In this document: one piece after another, positions 55,740 through 64,000 of the stretch
Position numbering within the stretch: position 1 is the stretch's first letter
Layout: each line of letters starts with the position of its first letter
DNA from: Hypomesus transpacificus
Lineage: Eukaryota > Chordata > Actinopteri > Osmeriformes > Osmeridae
Reading direction: 5' to 3'
Length of the DNA: 64,000 bases
Assembly: GCF_021917145.1 (NCBI RefSeq)
Contig: NC_061074.1
Location: 10,573,186 to 10,637,185, forward strand
Position numbers and translations under genes: made by a program
Notes under the pieces: generated by a model
Database searches by the model: none
Seen by the model: the letters and a program-made list of their open reading frames with translations, nothing else
What the model was told of the DNA's origin: nothing

Positions 55740-58700
55740 TTTTCCAAGCCTCTTTTTTACATTCTGAAGTGCCAACTAATCAAGGTATGGGTTTTATCAT
55801 TTAACAAATAATGACGGCGCTTGAGCCATGGCGTGATACCACCGCACGCCTGTTAAGAGCAGTATAATTTAGCAAACTTGAGCAAATGCGTAAGTTTGTT
55901 GCAGTAATTTTTTTTTTGCAATTATTTTCCAGAATGTATATGTTCGATCGAATACAATTTTTGTTGATGAAAAAAAATAAACTATTCATTTTATATTTGC
56001 AACAGCTTTGTGGTACAATGTTGCAGTTGAGTAGTTGGATGAGTCTTCCCAGTGTGAAGCTCTGATGTTCCAAACCCAAACACATACTTAAAAAAACAAT
56101 TTCCAAAGCTACATGGTAGCACTTACAACTGAGAAAAGAACTGGGATAGTGCTTCAGTTTCACAACTTTATTTTGGCCATCAATCATGCGAATGTGTCGG
56201 CTTTTTGTTGAGTACAGATACAGGAACAATTGTACCAATTGTGAAGTGGAGGGAATATGCTATATAATTTTTTTTGTATTGGGTTTCTACAATATAATAC
56301 ATAAAATGCATTACATTACTTCCAAGTACATGTATTTCTATAGACATCCCAGGTACCTTTTTCCGTAATAAACCCATTTTTAGGGCAGTAAACTCAGTAA
56401 AAAGATTGTGTCTATGATTGTGTTAAAGGAATTAGCCTACCACACTGGATAGTATTGAGAGTCAAGTTTGGTTGAGTGGGGAACTGTATCCTGTCTGGCC
56501 AGTGTGTTTGATCTAATCTGATACTTACAGCTGGATTAAGGCAGCATGTCAATCCCCTCGCTAGATGAAACACAATGTGAGATGGTGGCGTGGGGGGGGG
56601 GGTTAAGGTTACTTGAACTATCCAATCCAATCCTTATTCATGCCCTGGTATTGGGTTAGCAGGGAGGTGCGTGCTTGGGTTGGTGATCGATGTGTGGTTA
56701 AAGAAAAGAAGAGGCTGACATAGAAAAGTAGAATGGTACTGAACTGCAGTTGCATAGCGTGTTGTTTACCTGTATGATACTCAAAACGCGTTTCACTTTT
56801 GCCTGTCATTCGCCCAGAGTTGGTGACACATCCATTCACACACTTATGGCGGGCGAGCTGCCATGAGGGTGCTGGCTTGCCCGTCAGGAGAAACTTGGGG
56901 TTCAGTGTCTTGCTCATGGTCACTTTGATACACGGACAAACCGCTCTACCTCGTGAGCCACAGCTGCCCCATTAAAGGGGGGTCAGATGGCTGAGCGGTT
57001 AGGGAGTCGGGCTATTAATCAAAAGGTTGTTGGTTCGATTCCCGGTCATGCCAAATTACGTTGTGTCCTTGGGCAAGGCACTTCACCCTACTTGCCTCGG
57101 GGGGAATGTCCCTGTACACACTAAGTCGCTCTGGATATGTCCCCGTTTTGCATGAATGTAGAACATGTCCGGTTGGCATGGTTGTATGGGTTTTAAAGTT
57201 AAATCATTCTCTCACTTGCAAATACTGATCTTACAAGGTCATTTGGAATGAGTACACGTATATATCATATAGTTATACCTTTCAGCCCGGCCTGCCCTGG
57301 CAAATGTGTTCATCAATGGTTTCCGAGGGAGGGTAATGTGCAGTTGCAGATATCCAATATTTTCAGGGGAGTGGATTGGGAGGGAAGTGAAAGAAATGGC
57401 AGTAGTGTATCTTGAAAACCAGCTTTCATTCCAGCGTTTACCAAGAATAACAAAGGTCATGTCGAAGACTTTGTGGTTTAAGCCGACAAACTCTCCATTA
57501 TACAGACTTTTGTGACTTGCAGTTCAAACCATCAACGTTTATTTATTTATTGCATTTTGTATATCAAACTTGAAAGCAACACATTTTCACTTGATAATTG
57601 AAAGAGGGGAAGGTTTCTGAAGACGCTTTACCAGGAAGTCTGTTCTTGAAAATAACGACGCTTATCGTGGTGGAAGCTATTTTGTTAGGGAGGTTCCTAC
57701 GCCATGCCCTCGACAGTGATATTATGTACAGGATGTTGCTCGATACAGACCCGGACTTGAACATTTGTGTCTGTCACATGTACTCCCCCTTGATCCTGAA
57801 TACTTGGACCTCTGCCACCGAGTTTCACCACTGCCATCACCAATGTTGACCTACCCACCACTTGAACCTCCTCCTCTCCTCCTCATCCCGGCCCTCTACT
57901 CCCTGCATGCCACACAGACTGCCATTGTGCTGCCACTCGGTGCAGATTTAGGCCTCCCTGTTCAGGGCCTGTGCCTCCTGCTCTTGGGAGCCTTGTGGAG
58001 CTTGTTATAGAGCCTAGTCAATGAAATCCTCTCATGCTTCGTGTCATGGAAATTGCATGGGGCTAGAACGAGGGGGGTTCAAAAACATTAAGTCATGCTT
58101 GGGCACAGTGGTGGTAAAGGTATGGACTATTGTTGAAAAATCTGCACTTATCTTACATGGATATACTCATGCATGTCACTGTAGATTATTTATTTATGGT
58201 GGTTGCAAATGTTTCATTTTGCATTCGTTTTGCAGAGTGTAGCGGGATGTCTTAGCAAGGTTGCTTTTCAAGAGGAATGGAAGTCAGGTTTTTCTTTGAA
58301 TCAAATGCAAGTACTTTATTTTATCACCAGAGATGCCGACAGTGGGCTTTCCTGATATTGTTGGGTCAAACCTTCGGTCAGTGACTGTTCATCTAAGGTT
58401 CATTCAGTCCTTAAGTCAGTGATAGTTCATATAAGGACAGTCAGATAGTTTAGCTAATAGTTTCATTGTTTTGGGCTGAATAAATTGCCACGGTTCACCA
58501 ACAATAATGTCCTGTCTTCCTTGAAGGTTGTTGGAGCTGTGTTAATTTACACTGTAACAAAACAAACACAGATTACATGATGATGAACCTTCTGTAAAGG
58601 TTGTGGTCTGTGAACAGGAGGAACAGCCACATAGATGGGAAGCCCAACATAATTTATGTTGCCTCAGAAGCAGTATCAGACCCACCAAACCAGAACTTCG

Positions 58701-59320
58701 CGATTCACGATGGGAACTTGTTGGTAGGGTGGTTGGTTAATGCGGTCATAGCTTTGCCCCCGTCTTCACCACTTGGATGTAGTAAGTCTTAAAGTGTAAT
58801 GTGTGCAATGTTTATGATACATTCAGCAGCTGAAAACAGAAACACGAGTCAGCTGCTAGTTTACAGGTTGGGTACTAGGCTACCCAACCAAATAGGAAGT
58901 AAGATTAACCAAGGGAACCAGTGGTTGGTAAAACTGGTGGTTTTGCCACGGTCTCAATGTATCAGTTTTCATGTATTTTAGGGTGACAGTTTGTAGATGT
59001 AATTTATTTATTTATTCAAAAACATGAATGCACCTTCCCAGGGGGCATCTGAAATGTTTGATGGATGAGATCAGTGATGTGATCAAGCAAGTCAAATGGC
59101 ATGGACCCTGTTGGTTAGCCGCATTTAGTTTTGTTTTCAATTTAGACTATCATTTTTTGGTTTTTGAACAATTAGTCTTTTTCTATATTGTATTGATGGA
59201 TTTTAGTGTCAACAGAACTTCGACACAAGCGCCTCCTCAATTTCCCCAGGGTAGTATTCAAAACTATATGGGTGAGAAAAACTGAGTGTTCCATCTGAAC
59301 TATGCTCTTTGTGTTTCTGC
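55740..59320. other. Probable long 5' intron region
   Basis: Apart from a SINE (56981-57138) I recognise nothing. If the exon near 55727 belongs to the downstream gene, this is its first intron. Confidence 0.35.
56981..57138 (+). repeat. tRNA-derived SINE, copy 4
   Basis: This is the only plus-strand copy and shows the clearest head: 'ggtcagatggctgagcggtt', then 'ggttcgattcccgg', then 'ccttgggcaaggcacttcac'. It is truncated in the tail after 'gtcgctctggat'. It gives the reference orientation for the other four copies. Confidence 0.88.
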
Positions 59321-59394
59321 AGGAATCAATCAGTCTACAATCTAGGAATAAATCCATAATCCAGAGACCTGACGTGTTGTTTAAAGGAGTAGAG

Positions 59395-62300
59395 ATGAAA
59401 GAAGGCAAAGGTATGTGCTCCAGTGAAATCCTGTAACATTTTACTGTGAAATTGCGTTCTGCTATAAAATCTGTTGAGATAGACTTTGTCTAGAATTTGC
59501 ATAGGTCTCCTGTTTGAATACAATTAACATGGTAAATACATACGGTACATACATATGGCACATACAATCACACACAAAAAAGATCTACTCGGTACAATAC
59601 ACTGTACAATGCACTCAATACGATGACTTCCATCAAACACAAAGACTGCCATCAACAACTGTAAACATCTCATTGACAAATAAGACTATCTTTACTAAAG
59701 GCAGCATGTACTGCATCGTGCATGTTGGAACTGCTTAGGTCAGACAGAAAGACACTGGTGAACACAATGTTCATTCCATTGACCTTCTGAGTGAACACAA
59801 TGACTATAGTACATGTGAATTCCACCCTAAATGCACATTCAAACATAGATCAATACACATAGGAGAAACGGAAATGTTACACGCAACCTTCCCCAAACAG
59901 ATCTGTTGCATTCCCCAGAGAGAGAAAGCCCAACCAAGCATTGTTGGTTTACAGTTATATGTTCAGTTGGTCTTACAAAAGTTTTGCTGTCACGCCTGTT
60001 TGGGTATGTATGATTACTTAAATGACTGATCCTTTTTATTGTTTTGGCACAAGTATCATCTTGCATAAGAAATGGTGGCGTTGTGTTGGTCTTCTCCTTA
60101 ACTACAGTGCTAATTTGTTTTGCGGTTTCTCGTGTTCAGAACCATAGAGCATTGTCATCCCATCACATCCATGGACAGGCGACAACATCAACCCTATGTG
60201 AACGAGCTAGTCTAGTGTGGATGACATCCTAGACTCTATAATCTCAGCTAAGCTGTAATCAAAACGTTACCATCCTAAAGCACAATTTACAGGAGCAGAT
60301 TGCAGCGAGCTAAAAAGACCGTGGGATTGCATGGTCTCATGATGGCGGAGGCCACCAACCAGTTCATCCTCTTAAACCAATCGGCCCATCCCACTAACCC
60401 TGTTCTCTCTTATTCTTTCTCTCTCCATCGGCCTCCATTGGTCTCCATCTATCTGTTTCATCCCTCCTCTTCACTTTATTGTCTAGCTCCATCTCCCCAT
60501 GCTCTTCTCCTTTCTCCTCACCCACACCATATGTCTCAACGCCCTTCCTAATGTGTCTCCCTTTTGTCCCCTGCTGTCTGGGAAATGGAACACTGATCCA
60601 GCCATCACAGCTTATTTCCCTGTGAGTATTGAGGCGGCGATACTGTGCCATCCATCAGTAACTGCCTCTCTCTCTAGCTGCTACTACCTCTGAGACACCC
60701 CGCCTGGCACTTCACGTTTCATTTTACACCCAGCTCCCTGGTTATTCATCTGCAATGAGGGAATTTAAATCAGCTTTGCGGTGATTGCGCTACAGTCCTC
60801 GCCTCGCACCTATAGCCCTGCCGGAATCATTCAGATGTCAGCATGTGCCTACACTGTTCTACAACTAAATGCAGCCACCGCTCGCCCTTGACCTTTCTCT
60901 CCTTCCCAGGATAACATCATGCGTCCTACAGAGATGATAGGCCGATGGAGCATGTGAAGATGTCCCTAAAGACGACGAAAAGTAAGCTTCGTTTCCACAG
61001 GGTGGTCAAGCACATCCGTCCAAATGAGAAACGATCTGCAGACCTATTTCAACCCTCACTACCAAGGGACACTTCAGCCCAGTGTTCTATGGCCCCGTTC
61101 AATTCTATGTCGTAGAATCTGTCTGTGTTTGGAATGCACATCAGGACCATCTTCTCATCTCCTTTCACAGCTGCAACCTGTAGGACAACTGTCAACATAG
61201 CGTACGGCACCATTGCACGTAATGAACTCGCGTTTGTGGCCTACCACATGCAGTGTTTTGTTCTATAAGCTGAACTCTCTCCTTGCACATAGCATGAGAC
61301 ACATTCCAAGCTCTGCATGTCATCTATAATCCAGATGTTACTCAACGTGCGCTGATCATATGAGAGCACAGCTCTCGGTCTCGCAAGATCTTGAACGGCG
61401 TTTGCTCCTTTTTCATATGCAGGACCAGGTTCTTTCAGCCTTCTGGCGCTCTCGCTAATTTGATGGACTCCTCACCCTTTAAACCAAGTAGCTTTTACAG
61501 TCCGTGTTGTGGCGCTCGTTCAGTTTTTCTCTGGCTCTGTTAATGTAAGTGCCAGAGAGCGATCCAGTCCATGTTTAGTTTAGCTTGACCAGTTTGGTTT
61601 CAGGGTAACTTTTTGTATTTGTGGAACACAAAATAGAACTCAAGCTACAGTACAGGTAGTGAAGGGTATGTTGTTTTTCCAACCTTGCTGTATTTGAGAG
61701 TTAGACAAAGACACAAGACAAAGATGAGATATAAAAATGCATCAGTTTTGTGTAGACGCTAAAATTCCACTATAAAAACTGAAACTACCCTGGGATTTAA
61801 CTACTGGTTCAAGACAGGAAGTGCATATCCGCTTCTGGGTGGAGATGTGGGGCAATGGTTGATCAGTTGCACAGTTTTATACAGTCAACCTGCAGTGTAC
61901 TGAGGCAAAGTAAAATCACACCTTTGGTCTCTCTGTCTCTCTGTGTCTCTGTCTCTGTCTCTCTCCCCTCTCTCTCTGTCTGTCTCTGTCTCTCTCCCCT
62001 CTCTCTCTGTCTGTCTGTCTGTGTCTCCCTCCCTCCAGCATGGTGCCTTAGACTGCTCCCTGTGGTCCTCTTCTTCGTCTCCTACTACTGCTCCTATGTC
62101 TTTCAGAGGTATGGAGGTATGCACCCCGTACACAACCCCCCCCCCCCCCCCCTCCACCCTGTCCTTGAACGGCCCCCACCCCTCCTCTATATCTTGAGGA
62201 GGAAAACCTACCCACACAAGATTCAATTAGAATTTGATTTATGTTTGATTAGATCAATAACAAACTGTCATACCTAGACAGAAACACATATTTTATTTCT

Positions 62301-62499
62301 GTGAGGGTTTTGGAACTACACTCATCTGGCTGTGGCACAGGGAGGTTTTTAGGAATTATAGTCTGTTCCTGACTGAAGTGTATTTTTCTGTGCCCCTGTC
62401 TTTCAGCTGCTATGGAGGCACCAGCAAGACTCCTACTCCGAGCAAGGCCCTGTGTGGTGGCTGGCTGTCACAGAAGAAGTGGGAGAGCCTTAACTTTAA
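59395..62499 (+). CDS. Type II membrane protein 5' end, probably ST3GAL4 sialyltransferase (partial)
   Basis: Three exons join in frame: 59395-59410 (within an exon starting at about 59323), 62039-62108 and 62407-62499. The product begins M-K-E-G-K-A-W, followed by an uncharged hydrophobic stretch (about L9-F28) with a short positive N terminus. This is a signal anchor as in Golgi glycosyltransferases. A luminal stem follows with two Cys and ends W-E-S-L-N-F. In human ST3GAL4, as I recall it, a six-residue first coding exon ends in the same phase just before a Trp and the membrane segment. The human gene also lies near TIRAP, SRPRA and FAM118B. A possible fourth exon is 63177-63227. No sialyl motif is inside the window, so the identity rests on structure and synteny. 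It would transfer sialic acid in alpha-2,3 linkage to galactose. Confidence 0.5.
61925..62038 (+). repeat. Pyrimidine-rich microsatellite forming a polypyrimidine tract
   Basis: More than 100 bases of almost pure C/T/(G) repeat run directly into the acceptor CTCCAG at 62038. A ~38-bp segment ('ctctgtctctgtctctctcc' and onward) occurs twice in tandem. It may act as the polypyrimidine tract of this 3' splice site. Confidence 0.75.
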
Positions 62500-62529
62500 G
62501 TGAGTAATTGATTTCTGTCTCTTAGGACG

Positions 62530-62600
62530 ATGGAGGGTTGTGTGTGTGTGTGTAGTTGATGGAGGGTTGTGTGTGTGTTAAGGAGTGTGTGTGTGTGGGG
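62530..62600. repeat. GT microsatellite with duplicated flank
   Basis: Two GT runs, each preceded by 'gatggagggttgtgtgtgtg', lie just after the donor at 62500. Confidence 0.8.
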
Positions 62601-63342
62601 TGGGGGGGTTCTGGGGTTTGAGGGGTTCTGGGGTTTGAGGGATATCCAGAAGGAACTCACTTTGCCAAAGTTTTTTACTGGAATTTGAGTTGCCAGCCTC
62701 CTCAGAATTTTTTTTTTGCTCTTTTTGCGCCAGTCATCAGTAAAATACTTCATTGTAATGAAAAAGAAAAGTGAAAAGGAAATAATTTTTTACCCATAAC
62801 CATTAAAGTACATGGGGTTTGGAGATTCCTCTGGAACATTCTGCTTTCGTAAGGGGAAAAGATGGATAAAAAAGCTAGAAGGACCAACCCTATCTTTGCA
62901 CTAAGTACACAACACTTTTATTCCTTCGAATAGAGTACATGAGAAAACACTCTTGAACATTTCGTTCTTTGTTTTACCTTGCACTTCAACCTCTTTAGTT
63001 TGGGTTGCCGTATGTCTTGCAGTTATGTTTTGTGACCTGTTCAAAATTAATTTTAAATACAAGAAGTTTGAACACTTGTTGACTCAAGGCCAGTCATGTA
63101 CTATATGTACACTTTCAGAGCTGACACTCAAAACAGCTCATGCAGATCGATTGATTCGTTACAATAACACAAGCAGGAATGTTCGATTCATGCTCTGGGA
63201 ACTGTTTGGGGATGTCCCTGGCGATGGGTAGGTTCTCAAGCGTTCCTGTGTGAGTAACTTTCTGTTATTGATCTTATCCGTGTATGTCAGTTTGCCTCGG
63301 TCCCAGAAGACCCTTCCTTATCAGTACTAACCATACAAAGTT

Positions 63343-63488
63343 TTACATTTACATTTACATTTAGCAGACGCTTTTATCCAGAGCGAGTTACAGTATGTAC
63401 AGGGACATTCTCCCCGAGGCAAGTAGGGTGAAGAGCCTTGCCCAAGGACACAACATAATTTTGCCACGCCCGGAATCGAACCAACATC
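63343..63488 (-). repeat. tRNA-derived SINE, copy 5 (head truncated)
   Basis: On the minus strand only the B-box part ('GGTTCGATTCCGG'), body and tail are present; the A-box head is missing. The tail carries repeated 'acattt' units (three copies), the usual 3' end of this element. Confidence 0.8.
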
Positions 63489-63879
63489 AAACCAAGTCTT
63501 TCTGTCTTCAGATAATATCTCACTCTATGGTGCTTGTGCCTGTCCAAACAGGTCAGCCTGACTGTTTGGAGCAAGTCCCCGAAAGAGCCATTGTCTTAGG
63601 CTCATTTGTCCCTTACTCAAATATGTAATGTTCTCGTTCTGACCTCTGATCACGATCGTTTTTATTACATGATCGTGTAATCAATAGTGCAATTTGGTTT
63701 TTATGCTTGGTTGCGCTATTTTTAAGATAAACTCGTTCACTTGGTAGTTTTCCATCTAATTCATCAATACAGGCCTAGAATGGGGTACGTCATACAGTTT
63801 TGGCCCACAACATTCTCTATGAAGCCTTCTGGGAAGTCACAAAGGCCTTGTTTTTAATTTGGTCTCCAAACCTGTAGGA

Positions 63880-64000
63880 CAGTGGTTCCCAACCCTGGTC
63901 CTCAGGGAACACCTGTCCTGCATGTTTTAGATGTTTCCCTGCTCCAACACACCTTATTCAAATGAATGGGTCATTAGCCAGCTCTGCAGACGCCTGCTTC
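63880..64000. repeat. Partial foldback element, cut by the window end
   Basis: It begins 'acagtggttcccaaccctgg' and continues with 'ctgtcctgcatgttttagat', the same core as the element at 12725-12935. Only the left part is inside the window. Confidence 0.65.

Noticed and set aside
57598-58010. Overlapping hydrophobic open frames at 57.6-58.0 kb
   Set aside because: No family resemblance, no good splice signals in a consistent phase, and two frames compete.
61885-62277. Long open frames on both strands over the CT microsatellite
   Set aside because: They are products of a simple repeat; the real exon (62039-62108) uses a different frame.

Overview
The window is vertebrate nuclear DNA, almost certainly from a ray-finned (teleost) fish. 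The genes have many short exons with GT-AG introns. The products are vertebrate-specific (TIRAP, FAM118B, GLB1L2-type galactosidase). The repeats are typical of fish: two near-identical Tc1 transposons, five copies of a tRNA-derived SINE, foldback MITE-like elements and long poly-C/poly-G tracts. The species cannot be named from this. Five genes match human gene families: four (FAM118B, SRPRA, TIRAP and probably ST3GAL4) recall human 11q24.2 and GLB1L2/GLB1L3 lies nearby at 11q25, so most of the window looks like a conserved block. ILVBL (human 19p13) is the exception.

Layout, left to right. Bases 1-4,650 are non-genic, with a retrotransposon-like 3' end at about 3.47-3.99 kb. A 17-exon beta-galactosidase-1-like relic runs on the minus strand (15,055 to 4,656). 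It is a pseudogene with stops in six exons, frameshifts and a lost splice acceptor, and a Tc1 element sits inside it. Facing away from it, head to head across about 1.65 kb, is the intact paralogue on the plus strand (16,712-20,706). Next come ilvbl (22,490-27,030, 14 exons), fam118b (31,246-38,167, 7 coding exons, second Tc1 in an intron), srpra (minus, 46,176-40,297, 14 coding exons) and tirap (plus, 47,589-48,707). Bases 48.7-59.3 kb contain repeats and no convincing coding exon. The 5' end of a further gene (59,395 onward) encodes a type II membrane protein and is probably st3gal4; it runs off the window.

The proteins do not form one pathway. They include a GH35 glycosidase, an ER-membrane thiamine-diphosphate enzyme, a SIR2-like protein, the SRP receptor alpha subunit, and the TIR adaptor of TLR2/TLR4 signalling. 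The most notable observations are: (1) patchwork similarity between the dead and live galactosidase copies, with sharp switches between near-identical and diverged segments, which suggests gene conversion into a pseudogene; (2) a SINE whose 13-bp target-site duplication copied the 5' splice site of srpra intron 11; (3) two 1,661-bp Tc1 copies with open transposase frames that differ at only a handful of bases; (4) a perfect CTCF core motif between the head-to-head galactosidase genes; and (5) a roughly 1-kb terminal-inverted-repeat element next to tirap. All exon boundaries were read by eye from splice signals, reading-frame continuity and remembered human family members; no alignment program was run.
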